Below, piece by piece: positions 1 to 11,500 of a DNA stretch of 64,000 nucleotides; position 1 is the first letter of the stretch; the number at the start of each line of letters is the position of its first letter. The stretch is from Gyromitra esculenta (lineage: Eukaryota; Ascomycota; Pezizomycetes; Pezizales; Discinaceae), in the NCBI GenBank assembly GCA_038503075.1, contig JBCAML010000016.1, positions 558,001 through 622,000 on the forward strand, read 5' to 3'. The position numbers and the translations under genes are program-made. Below the pieces are notes generated by a model that was not told the DNA's origin, did not search any database, and saw only the letters and a program-made list of their open reading frames with translations.

Positions 1-2498
1 TCTTCTTCGAGGAATATCTAGGTGTGGGTTAGTAGGAGTAGGAGTGGTAGTAGGAGTGGTAGTAGCAATAGTAGTAGTAGTAGGAGTAGTAATAGTAGCA
101 ATAGTAATAGTAACAATAATAATAGCAGAAGGGGAAAGAAAGAACTACCTCATCATCACCCTGCTCCCACACCCTAATACTCTTATCATGGCTCGCGCTC
201 ACCACAACCCCGCTCGCCCTGCCCACGACCAGCGCCCACACCTCGCCGTGATGGCCCTCCATCTTCACGATGCTCTCAAACTTATCGCCGTCCCAGTACC
301 GCACGAGCCGGTCCTTCCCCGCCGAAAAAAAGTTGTGCGAATCCCGCTCGAACGCAACCTGCATCACGCTGTCCTGGTGCGCAAAGAAGCTCTTGTGGCA
401 GTCGCCGAAATCGAGGCCCCACAGCTTCACGTTCTTGTCGGCGCTGCACGTCGCGATCAGCTTGCTGTCGCCGGAAATGTCCATCGAGAGCACGGGCAGC
501 TTGTGGCCGTACAGGTTGAGCAGGTGCTTCAGCGTCGAGGTGAAGAATACCTTGACTGTGTTGTCGAGGAGGGCGACTGCGAGGAGGGCGCCGTTGGGGG
601 AGATGCGGACGGAGAGGACGTCGTCGGTGAGTTTGAGGGTGCGGGTGTGGGCGAGTTTAAGGCGGGGGGTTGTGCGCTGGGGGGGGTGTTAGGGTCTATG
701 ATATAGGGAGAGGGGAGGGGAGGGGAGGGGGCTACCTTGGTGCCCGGGATCTCTTCTTGTACAATCTGAAAGTCCCAGAATTTTACCTGCTTGTCGGCCG
801 AGCCTGTGACGAGGGACTTGCCATCGGGGTGGACTTGCAGTGACCAGATTGAGCTCTCGTGGGCTTGAACAGTGTCAATGATCGACGAAGAAGCAACATC
901 GAACAGCTCGACTGTGCCAGCTTTTGTACCCACCACCACCTATATATGTCCACACCGTTAGCCAGTCCAACTCTCCCCTTCCCTCCCCTCCCCCTCCCCC
1001 TCTCCCTCCCCCAGGATAGCGAGGGCAGACTCACAATTTTGTCGCCGGGCAGGAACGAGCAAGCCAGTGCATAGCCACACTCAAACGTCCTGATACACGC
1101 CGAAGTCTTCACATTCCATATCTTCAGCGACCCGCTCGACGCAGACGCAAGCATGCGGTCGTCCGAGCTGAGCGCCAACGCGCGAATATCCGTGCGATGT
1201 CCCGGCAGCTCTACCGCATACACCTTACTGCACTCCGGCACCGCCTCCGCCGCATCCCTCTTCTCCCTGCGCGGCTTCGGGATGTCGTAAAATTCCAGCG
1301 TGTTGTTCGTGCACGCTACCAACAGCTGCACTGCATCAGCCGCTTTGCTGCCGCCACGGGTAGCCCAGTCCACTGAGCGGACCTTCCCGCCGGCGCGCAG
1401 CGTGACGTAGGGGACGAAGACATCCGTCACGTCTGCAGCGGCGAGGGAGTCGTCACCGCCCTCGCCCTCGGCCTTGTCTGTGGGCTTGGATTCGCGCCGC
1501 TTGCGTTTGCGTTTGAGGGCCTTTTTGACTTCGTCTTCGGTGCGGATGCGCCAGATGTCGACGCTCTTGTCGGTGCCGTGGGAGGCGACGAAGTTGGACG
1601 TGGGGTGGAAGGCGACTGTGGTCGTGCGGTCTCTGCCTTGACGGTGCAGGGTGCCGCGGGGGAGGAGACAGTCTGTGTTGGAGGAGCTGTCCTTTGCGCG
1701 GGCGGCGGACAGGGCGGCGGCGTCGATGCCCCAGACCTTCAGCTCGCCGTCGTTGCCGGCGGTGATGCAGCCTCTCTGGTCCGGGGAGAGCGCCATTGCC
1801 CAGCACTCGCCGTGGTGGGCGACATGGGTCTCGACGCAGTGCTGGGTCGACAGCTCCCACAGCTTTATGAGCGAGTCCTTCCCGGTGCTGAGCAGCCAGC
1901 CATCGGTGTCCCCGAGAGCGCCTGAATCGCCGTGAACGAACTCGACCGCGGTGACGGCGTCCTTGTGGCCGCGGAGCCGGTACAGGCCGACTTCAGCAAT
2001 CAGGTCCCAGACCACGATATGGGCGTCTTTCGAGCCGCTCGCCAGCCGGGTGCCCGTGCGGTCGAAGGCCAGCGTCGAGACGGCGGAGCTGTGTCCGCTG
2101 AAGGAGATGACGGTCGTGGCCGTCTTCGAGTCCCACAGTCTGATCGAGCCATCGGCGTAGCCAACGGCGAAGATATCATTGTCCGTCTGGGACTGCGAGA
2201 GGGCCGACACCTCCGACCTGCACTTGGGATCTCTCCACCGCGCCAGCAGCTCGCCCTTCTTGATGTCCCAGGTGAGGACCTCTTCGTTCGCCGGGACCAC
2301 GGCCTGGCCGGCGCCGGTGCGCTTTCCGGAGGCGGGGGAGACGTCGGGAGTCCAGACAGCGCTGGCGGTGCCGGAGGCGACAATGCCGAACGTCCGCAGA
2401 TGCTCGTAACGCCTATGGGGCAGTGTCAGTGAATTGCGGCTTGAGGCAGGACTGCAAGAGAAGGGGGAGAGAGATAATTACAGATAGGACTTGACCAT
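1..2498 (-). CDS. DIP2: U3 snoRNP / SSU processome WD40 protein Utp12 (Dip2, WDR3), 3' end cut by window
   Basis: Homologue of Dip2/Utp12, a tandem beta-propeller protein of the UTP-B module that acts on pre-18S rRNA in the nucleolus. Exons from the 5' end: 2498-2482, 2412-1035, 939-736, 676-149 and 17 to the window edge. The first exon has only 17 nt; joined to exon 2 it gives [16 protein letters not shown], close to the conserved start of this family, which fixes the ATG. About 714 residues are present of roughly 950 expected. WD repeats run throughout (for example [44 protein letters not shown]), with a basic Lys/Arg insert ([12 protein letters not shown]) between the propellers. The C-terminal Utp12 domain lies beyond base 1. 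Three of the introns are low-complexity (see findings). It is divergent to RRP44 with only about 200 bp between the start codons. Family assignment is firm; the 17-nt terminal exon at the edge is supported only by frame. Confidence 0.93.
18..148 (-). repeat. Trinucleotide-rich microsatellite inside a DIP2 intron
   Basis: Nearly the whole intron is an imperfect trinucleotide repeat, read on the plus strand as TAG/GTA/GGA units (about 30-125). In the transcript it reads as CTA/CTC/TTA units and contains TACTAAC (plus-strand complement at 28-34), a perfect branch-point consensus, about 10 nt before the acceptor. Confidence 0.8.
940..1034 (-). repeat. G-rich DIP2 intron (purine tract in the transcript)
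   Basis: This intron carries a long C-rich tract on the plus strand (about 970-1013), so the pre-mRNA contains many runs of four or five G separated by single A residues. Donor GTGAGT and acceptor ATAG are intact. The next intron (677-735) has the opposite bias: its plus strand is G-rich (704-731) and its transcript C-rich. Confidence 0.75.
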
Positions 2499-2696
2499 GT
2501 TTCCAGATCGTGGGCGCGCAGCTGCAGAGAATTTGGTGGAGTTGAGTTGACCGCCGTTGAGATTAATATCTGCGCGTCTTGGCGCGCTCGCAGACTGCGG
2601 CTCTGCGGCACCGCCACACCGCCCGCCGCAGCCTCACCCGACCCGGCGAACATCGCACCCTCCCCGCTCCCCGCTCCCCAACACAAACACAACACC

Positions 2697-5600
2697 ATGG
2701 CCAGCCTCAAGAGACCCGCCGCCGACTCCGCCAGCACCGCCAACATCGCCGCAAAGGTGTTTGTGCGGTCCTCCCGCGGCAAGTGCACCAAGGTGGTGCG
2801 CGAGCTGTATCTGCGGCAGGACATTCCGTGCTCGTCGCAGTTGTGCTTCCGCTGCACCGTCGAGGCCCCGACAGACTCCAATGGCCGGGTCAGGCCGTTC
2901 GTGCTCGCGCCGGGCCCGGCGGCGAACAAGACCTTCCCCAGGGGCCACTACCTCGTCCCCGACACAAACATCTTCCTCTACTGCATGGACGTCGTCGAGC
3001 ACCGGTCCGCGTTCTACGACGTGATCGTGCTGCAGACCGTGCTGGACGAGCTGCGGAACCGCTCGCTGCCGCTGTACAACCGTCTGCGGTCCCTCGCCGG
3101 CTCCCAGGAGAAGCGGTTCTACGTGTTCCATAACGACTTCCGGCTGGAGACCTACGTCAGGCGGCTGCAGGGGGAGACGATCAACGACAGGAACGACAGG
3201 GCCGTCCGGAGGGCGTGCGTCTGGTACAAGGAGCATCTGATGGAGGCCGTGTCTGGCAGGAGCGGCGCCTGTCCAGAGATTGTCATGGTCAGCGACGACA
3301 AGGGGAATCTGGCAAAGGCGAAGGCGGAGGGAATCGCCTGTGCTTCTGGTATGTCTGGCTTTCTCGTGCATGAACTCTGCCTACACACACAGAGAGAGAG
3401 AGAGAAATAGCTAACACCAGTTCCGCGCAGTCAGGGACTATGTAGCTGGCCTCAAGAACTCGGACGAGCTTCTCGATATGATCAGTGCCGCCGCGGAGCA
3501 GCACGAAGCGAAGGCGTCCAAGGCAGAAATGCTGTATCCAGAGTACTACACCATGTCCAAGATGATGACAGGCGTCAAGGCGGGCACTCTCCACCAGGGC
3601 TCCTTCAGCGTCAGCCCCTACAACTTCCTCGAGGGCTCGGTCCATGTCCCGGCTTTCGACAAGGCGCTCCTCATCCTCGGCCGTGAAAATATCAACCGCT
3701 CGGTCCAGGGCGACCAGGTCGTCGTGGAAATCCTGCCGAAAGACCAGTGGAAGCAGCCGTCGACAAAGATCGTCGACGAGGAGACGCTGACCAAGAACGA
3801 CAATCCAGACGTTGACGAGCCCGAGGCCATCGAGACTGAGCAGGAGCGGAGAGCGCTTGTGGAGGAGGTGAAGAAGACGCTCGGGGCAGGCGGCGAGGGG
3901 AGGCCTCAGCCAACTGCAAGGGTCGTGGGGATTTCAAAACGGAACTGGAGATAGTAGGTTTATATCTGCATTCTGCTGAAAGCGCCGGATGTATACTGAC
4001 TGTTCACAGCTATGTTGGCCATGTTGACCCTTCCTCCGCCACTGCTGCCCGCGGCCGTTCCCAGCAGACCGTCTTCCTCATTCCCATGGACAAACGCATT
4101 CCCAAGATCCGTATCAAAACCCGCCAGGCGTCTTCCCTCCTCGGCCACCGCATCGTCGTCGCCATCGATTCCTGGGACCGCACCTCGCGCTACCCTGTTG
4201 GCCACTTTGTGCGCTCCCTCGGCGCCCTCGAGACCAAAGAGGCAGAGACCGAAGCACTCCTGCTCGAATACGATGTCCAGTACCGCCCCTTCCCCAAGGC
4301 AGTCCTCGACTGCCTCCCGAAAGAGGGCCACGACTGGAGAGTGCCCCAGGACACGAACCACCCTGGCTGGATTGGCAGGAAAGACTTCCGCGGCCTCCTT
4401 GTCTGCAGCATCGATCCCCCAGGCTGCCAGGACATCGACGACGCCCTCCATGCCCGACAGCTCCCGAACGGAAACTACGAAGTCGGCGTCCACATCGCCG
4501 ACGTGACCCACTTTGTCAAGCCCAACAACCCCATGGACGAGGAAGCCGCTGCCCGCGGAACCACAGTCTACCTGGTCGACAAACGCATCGACATGCTGCC
4601 CATGCTCCTGGGCACCGACCTCTGCTCCCTCAAGCCCTACGTCGAGCGGTACGCCTTCTCCACAATCTGGGAGCTGACCCCCGACGCCACCGTCGTCTCC
4701 TCGACATTCACCAAGTCCGTCATCAAGTCCCGCGAAGCCTTCAGCTACTCGCAGGCCCAGCTCCGCATCGACGACAGCTCCCAGCAAGACCCGCTCACAG
4801 CCGGCATGCGCACCCTGCTCGCGCTCTCCAAGAAGCTCCGCGCCGCACGCATGGCCGCCGGCGCCCTGAACCTCGCCTCCCCCGAAGTCAAGATCGAAGC
4901 CGACTCCGAGACCTCCGACCCCATCGACATCCAGACCAAAGCGCACCTCGAGACCAACTCCCTCGTCGAGGAGTTCATGCTCCTGGCCAACATCTCCGTC
5001 GCGTCCAAAATCTACTCCGCATTCCCGCAGACCGCGCTGCTGCGGCGCCACGGCGCTCCCCCGGCCACCAACTTCGAGGACCTGCAGCGCCAGCTGCACG
5101 CCCGCAAGGGTCTGGCGCTGCGCGTGGGCTCGTCCAAGGCGCTCGCGGACTCGCTCGACGAGTGCGTCGACCCGCTCGACCCCTTCTTCAACACCCTCGT
5201 CCGCATCCTGGCCACGCGGTGCATGCTCTCCGCCGAGTACTTTTGCAGCGGCACCCAGGCGGCCCCCGAGTACCGCCACTACGGCCTCGCGAGCGAGATA
5301 TACACGCACTTTACGTCCCCGATCCGGCGGTACGCGGACGTGGTCGCGCACCGGCAGCTCGCGGCCGCGATCGGGTACGAGCAGCTGGACCCCAGTCTGC
5401 AGAGCAAAGGGCGGCTGGAGGCGGTCTGCAGGAATATCAATGTGCGGCATCGCAACGCGCAGTTTGCGGGCAGGGCGAGCGTGGAGTACTACGTCGGGCA
5501 GGCGCTGAAGGGCAGGGTTTGCAGGGAGGAGGCGTTCGTGATGAAGGTTTTCTCGAACGGGTTTGTGGTGTTTGTGCCCCGGTTTGGGATCGAGGGGGTC

Positions 5601-5834
5601 GTGCGGACGAGGGAACTAGTCGGTGGGGGAGCGGGGATGGGTGAGCCCGAGAGCGTGTTTGATGAGGGGGCGTGGACGCTGAGTGTGAAGGGGGTCAAAG
5701 ACGTGCAGGGGACGGTGGATGGGACGGTCACCGTGGCGCTGTTTGATAAAGTCGCTGTGGAGGTTTCTGACGAGAAGGAGGAGAAGACGGGCAAGAGGAA
5801 GATCAAAATGGTGCTGGTGAGCGTTGGGAAGTAG
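2697..5834 (+). CDS. RRP44: Exosome 3'-5' exoribonuclease and endonuclease Rrp44/Dis3
   Basis: Catalytic subunit of the RNA exosome, degrading and trimming RNA in nucleus and cytoplasm. Exons 2697-3348, 3431-3953 and 4010-5834 give 999 codons, the usual family length. Order of domains: an N-terminal CR3 zinc-binding motif (Cys30, Cys45, Cys50, Cys53), a PIN endonuclease domain (Asp89 in PDTNIFLYC, then DRNDRAVRR and [10 protein letters not shown]), cold-shock domains, the RNB exonuclease domain with the four metal-binding aspartates near residues 527-536 ([18 protein letters not shown]), and a C-terminal S1 domain. Both nuclease sites look intact. The second intron was placed by restoring [13 protein letters not shown] across it. 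Codon use is strongly GC-biased, as in the neighbouring DIP2 but unlike most other genes here. Confidence 0.96.
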
Positions 5835-6638
5835 GGATTCCACAGTCATTGGAGGTCACTCGCTGTCCTCCATGGCATATCACTCGGATGTTGAAATTTA
5901 AAAAAGGCGATTTCCAGATTCACTGTTCTGTGAATGTTCCTGTATCTATGTATGTGTTTGGCAAGGATACTATCAATCCAACGTGTGTGTTCGACATACC
6001 CAAACAGCATCTCTAATCGCCATATATGGGCACCGCCAAAGTGAGACCAATCTAAACACAGGCTGTGACGAAGCCAGTAGAACAAACCTACCTAGCGGCA
6101 AGCATGGACATTTTACAACTCTACAGCTCAGTACCCTAGTTTTAGCCATACTTGAATAGTGTAAACCCCCCTGTAGGTAACTCTACAAATGCAAAATATT
6201 GTTAGACCCTACAACTAAGGAGATAAACAAACACCCTGACAAAAAGCTTTACGGAAAAACAAAGTAGCTGTCGTCACTCGCGCTAGTAAGTAGTGTACTG
6301 CTCCCTCCGCCAATAACCTGCTCAGTTATCAGCAGCACCTAATAAATATAAAATGATAAAACCCCGTTTGTGCATATGCGCTGTGGGCTTAAGGCAGAGT
6401 CATTGATTAGATTCCTCTTAGCGTATTTTAGTTTTAAATTACCCAGCGGGGTCCAAAGAATAAAGCCATCTAGCTGCCTGGCTACAAAAACACTCCAAAT
6501 ACCCGCTCAGAAAATTCGCTGTGGGTGTAAATATATTAAGTGTTAATTTGGCACGGGCTGATTGGCGCTGTGGAGTATTGTTTCTATCCAGGGTTTGTTT
6601 TATATGGTTCTATCGGTTGGGAGATTTGACAGGGTAAC
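5835..6638. other. AT-rich intergenic stretch, no gene seen
   Basis: Between the RRP44 stop and the 5S terminator I see no convincing reading frame, only short spurious frames with many TA-rich words. It includes the RRP44 3' flank. Confidence 0.6.
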
Positions 6639-6646
6639 AAAAAAAA
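6639..6646 (-). terminator. Pol III oligo-T terminator of the 5S gene
   Basis: Eight A on the plus strand, read as T8 on the minus strand, lie about 10 nt after the end of the 5S closing stem. Confidence 0.8.
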
Positions 6647-6656
6647 TTATAGTTGA

Positions 6657-6772
6657 GTTCAGTACTCTGGGATTCCCACATGGTCACCCACTGCAGTACT
6701 AACCAGACGATACGATGCTTGGATATGCCAGAGCGGACGGGATGGCTCATTCTCATCGTTCTATGACCGAAC
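6657..6772 (-). rRNA. 5S ribosomal RNA gene
   Basis: The minus strand carries the conserved 5S core: CATCCCGTCCGCTCTGGCA, then CTGGTTAGTACTGCAGTG, GGGTGACC (box C) and GGGAATCCCAGAGTACTG. The two ends can pair over seven bases (GTTCGGT with ACTGAAC, one G-U), closing a 116-nt molecule, about normal for 5S. A run of eight T follows a few bases after the 3' end, as a Pol III terminator should. Closing stem, internal promoter and terminator all look intact, so this is probably functional; a 5S gene alone among protein genes is normal for filamentous ascomycetes. The ends could be off by one or two bases. Confidence 0.85.
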
Positions 6773-6774
6773 AC

Positions 6775-8225
6775 ATTGGTAACAGGTAGTTTCTCCGTTA
6801 TGAAGAGACTTTTGAGGGCAGCGGTAGATGCTGAGCGCCCCTTGTGTTCGCTATCTCAAGAAGAATAAGCCTCAAATCAAACGCCTAGACCCTCCGCCAT
6901 TAAGACAACCCAAATTTTCTCCTCTTTTACTGAACTCCTGCCACTGCCACTCTAGTGATCCATGCGTCGCAACAGACCATCAGTCTTTAGACTTTTGGAT
7001 ATAGTCATACTCGTCATCCAAGTCACTGTTACATCCTAACTGCTGCCAACGCCTCTTAACTATCGCCTCGATCCTTAGCTATAGAAGACTATCTTCAAGG
7101 TCCTTCATTGGCATCTAGAAATCGGATTCGGGTGGATTGAATTAGGTATCGTTATCGCGGCTCTGCAGTAGAGGTCAAGTTCTTGGCGAAATAGAGGTTC
7201 TGGCCTCAAAACGGTTAACTAATTTTTTAGTCTAACGGCTTAAATACCGCACCGTATAGAAGAGTTTGACAAAAGGTCAGTCAGGTTTCAGTAAAGCAAG
7301 CTAAAAAAATTTCTTTCTGATGAATAGGGTTGACCTTAGATTCTTGTTGATACGGGGCCATGATATTAAAACCCTAAAAATGTAATATTAGCATCTTGTA
7401 AATAGAAACTTTGCTGGAAAGATCAGTGCCTCCAATGATCTCCAAATATAAATAGCTATCTTGATGCATTGCTTATTTTGGCGCTCCTTGCTCCATGATA
7501 AGGCTTTATCGAGCATATTGTGGTGTAGTTGACTACCACGCACTTGTCCATAATCCTGCTCCCAAACAAGGAAGGATATGAACAATTAGCAAGGCTTCTC
7601 ATATGTTCATTTAGTCGATCCCGCTCTCTTATTAGTTTTAACTCCTACCCCATTTTTGGAAGAAGGAGTCCTCTAGCGTCCATATTAATGGCAAATTCAG
7701 CGGATAATTCTGTTTTGCTGTCTAGTAATGTATAAGACAGCGATAGAATTCACGATGATATTGCCCTCCTCGGTCGAAGGCAGTGTTGACAGGTTAATAT
7801 CTTTGTATTTTCCAAGTTATCTATTCCAAGAACATCTCCAGGACAGTAGCGAGGCCAACATCGGCTATCCTGATAGAATATCTCAGAAGTATAGTATGCG
7901 AGAGAGTTGGAATGATTCATTAAAGTGGGAGGTAGCATCAGCGATAAATTTAACAAAGAGTGCGTTAGTGATAAAGTTGGCTATATTAGCAGTGGACCGG
8001 AAATATTCGGAAGGGAAACTTGTTTGATCCTGGATAAATTTAAATGGATAGTGACTTGAGAAATGGAATATGGATTGTTGTCAGTGTGAGGGTGGAAATG
8101 AGAGATGAGAACGAAGGATGAGAATTGAGGATGGAAGGGTGTATGAGCAAGAGAGCGATGAGATGGATGGGAAAAGGTGCATGGGGAAACGAACTACTGG
8201 ATCTGAACGTAAATCTCGACTCTCC
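6775..8225. other. AT-rich intergenic stretch with decayed sequence
   Basis: No gene could be supported. Short frames around 7529-8027 encode nothing I recognise; one stretch (SYPIFGRRSPLASIL, near 7635-7680) resembles a frame on the other strand near 24510-24560, suggesting remnants of one mobile or repeated sequence. Confidence 0.5.
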
Positions 8226-8245
8226 GCCGGGGGGAGCCCCCCGGC
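8226..8245. repeat. Perfect GC hairpin
   Basis: A 9-bp arm (GCCGGGGGG) and its exact complement are separated by AG. It lies in AT-rich DNA about 310 bp downstream of the RPA190 stop codon. Confidence 0.8.
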
Positions 8246-8553
8246 TGACTGTGGGATAGCATTCAGTGGACTCCGAGCTTATCACATTTCGAGTGACAAT
8301 TCATGGTCTGGCAGTTCGCGAGTCTGGTGCAAGCCTAGAATTCTAGAAAGAGTGATAAAACTATTTTCCATTTGAGTGGTATTATACAAGTACAATGCAA
8401 TAATAGTCGTGAATCCATTGCTACTTCATAAACACATGGGAGTCCAGCAAACCAAAAAAACTTTTGTAGAAAAAACAAAAAATGCTCATATGTTACAGCC
8501 TAAAACTACTTACAAAAATATCGCAATAAAACAAACTAATATTTAATTACCAT

Positions 8554-11500
8554 TTATGCGCTTGCCGTCAGCCCCCCAACCATAACATCGAAGCTACCAC
8601 TTCCGACCTTCGACAGCTTTCCTAACACAATCCTTGAGCTAGGACTTGTAAGGTCATCGAAATCGCCCTCTATGACAGCTTCCGTAAGGAAGTTGCATGT
8701 CGTCTCGAAACTCATCTTTAGGAATGGAGAGGTACTGGTCTTGAGACCTTGACGGTTGAAGGGGGTGTAGCCACCTCCGCGAGTCATAATGTCGGCGATA
8801 AGGTTTAGATGGCGGATATCAACGGAGATACCGTGACTACGAATTAATAAGATCAGTTTCATCTTCTATCGAAAAGTTAGAGGATAGGGGACACTTACCC
8901 CCCAAAGACAGCGTTCATCTCCTTAACAATATTGTTTCGTGCAGCCTCAACACCATAGTAACGCAAGAACGCTGCAATATCGTTCGACTCTATCGTGTTA
9001 GGGTCAATGCCATCCTGCTCGTTCCAGAATGCCTCAAAATTGACACCCTCAACCGCAAGTTTTCGCTATAGCAACTAATTAGTTACACTAGTTAACCTCG
9101 AGTGATGAGCAATGAGCGAACCTTCCCTGCTGTCTGATCCGCTTTGCTCAGATCCGACGCTGGAACCTTCATGACTGATCCAATGCCAGACAACTTATGG
9201 ATAATTGTGTCTCTGCAAACCTTCTCCACAATCCCCAACATAAGTACCTTCGGTGCTTCCGCGGGATACTCCAAGTCGATTTCGAACCACTGACCATCTT
9301 CTGTGTCAAACTCAACTCGCGATATGTTCTCGCTGGCGTGTTTAATGACGGCCTTCTTCCTTGGCGTTACAGTTTTTGTCTTCGTGATTTTCATGGTTGC
9401 CTTCTGCTTCTGCTTAGGAATAGCATTGTCGCTATTCTCACCACTGTCTATAAGATCCTTCATACTCACGTCTGTCCCTAGTCCTTCATCTGTATCCTCC
9501 TCACCTGAAGAATCGTCGCTTTCAGCCTGGGCATTCTTTGCGATTTCCTCTTCGTCATCATCAGGGTTCTCATAACTAACTGCCTCACTCTTCCTGTTCT
9601 TCTGCTTTGCGTTCGTCGCATCACCATCATCATCATCCCCATCACTTTCATCGTCACTATCCCCACGCACTCTCTCTGTCCTCCCCGCCTCTTCAATCGT
9701 CCCAGCGCTCTCACCAACATCTGGCATAGCATCATCCTTACCAATCCGCTCTTTACTCTTCGTCCTCTTCGGATTCAACACCTTGTTCACCGCGCGCTCC
9801 AGATCCCCAACAAACGCCTTCTCCAACGCATTCGTAACCGTCTTCTGTGTGATCGAGTACTCCTCTTCATACTCCTCGCGCGGGAACAAGTCCAAGCGGA
9901 TCTTATAGCTCTTACTATCCCTCGTAAGTTCCTCCTGGATCGTGACCTTTTCAATAACCTCTGAGAGCATAAGCTTGCTAGAACGCTTCGCAAATATCTC
10001 CGCTTCACGATCCGAGACGTCGTCTCGGAGCGTTAGTGTCATTGTCGGGGTTGAGATATTGGCGGAAGCAGTCATGACGATTTCACGCAGACGTGGGATA
10101 CCGAGAGTGACGTTCTTGGTGGCGTGGCCAGCAAGATGGAAGGTGTTGAGTGTCATCTGTGTCGAAGGCTCTCCCACAGACTGACCAGCGATGATTCCTA
10201 CTGCTTCGCCAGGATCCACGACGGAGCGGAGATACTTGAGGTCTACTAAGCTCCTGAACTCGCTCTTTCCGATACCGCGCGAAAGTTCGGTGCCGACCAT
10301 GATTCGAGGAGCTTTTGAGCTTACAATCAATTTGTCTGGGTTGTCTCTCACGTACTGGCGAAAGTCAGTGTCGCCTTTCAACAGTATCACTAAAGATATA
10401 GCTTACCTTCTCCCTCGCCTCGGCGAAGCTCTCAGAAACACTCCCTACGTACCGGGTTGGGCTGTACTCTGACATGGTAACCTCACTCGCGCCCAGCTCT
10501 CCACGTTTATGATATTTCTTCATCGCCTTCTTCAGCACCTCGCCCGCGACACCGTTATTCAGCTTTGTCGCAATAACCTCCAGTTTTGGTCCCAGATCCT
10601 CACTCGCATCTGCCAGTCTTCGCACAACCGACTCCATATTCTGCGCCAAGAACTTAAACTGCCTAAGATGTTTCTGCTTCGCAACATCCAATGCATCCTC
10701 GCCGTATAAGAACTGTAACCCACCCCCCCAAAAAATCAACCACCATCTCTTATTCGACTAAAAAAAGCGGGACATAGAAGCAAACAAACCTGCACCAAAC
10801 TCCCGTCACTATCTCTTACAGTATTATCATACTGCACAGTAATACCCTCCATACCCTTAATCAAGCACCTCTGCAAATACCCTGATCTCGAAGTTTTAAC
10901 CGCAGTATCAATCAGTCCTTCTCTTCCCGCCATACAATGGAAATAATATTCCTGCGGCCTAACTCCCGTCAAGAAGCGATCTGTGATATATCCACCGGCC
11001 CTCACATCCGTATCATACGGCTTAAAACATGGTAACGTCTTCCCGCTCACCATAACGGGTACTCTGCTCCCCTCCAACACCTGCTGACCTAGCAGGCACG
11101 AAATCTGACTCGCATTGACATCTGAGCCCTTCGCACCGGAGACCGTCATAGCCTGAAAATTATTACGTGGGAATGCCTTAACGAGACCACTTGGTAGGGT
11201 AGCGCGAATCACGCTAGATGTGAAAGCGGCTGTAGCAGAGTTGGCTTTGAGATCGAGCATCTGCTGCTTACTTTTATCGCGCAGAACCTCCTCCATACGT
11301 GCATTGAGCTCCGTCTCTGTATAATCCTCCTTTTTTAGTCCAACGTATTCAACAGATAGGTTCTTCCCCACATTATCAGATCCACTCAGCGCTTCCCGTC
11401 GTTTCGCGTCTCCCTCCGGCGTTAGTAGTAGGTCGTCCATCCCGCACGTGTGTGCTCGCATGTGAAGGAACTTCGTCAGCAGTCGACCGAAGATACTTAA

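Noticed and set aside
44..706. Long plus-strand open frames over DIP2
   Set aside because: Antisense to WD40 exons; Val/Ala-rich product arises from the microsatellite and GC bias.
3960..5450. 496-residue minus-strand open frame over RRP44
   Set aside because: Antisense to the RNB domain exon; low-complexity Gly/Val/Asp product explained by GC-rich codon bias.
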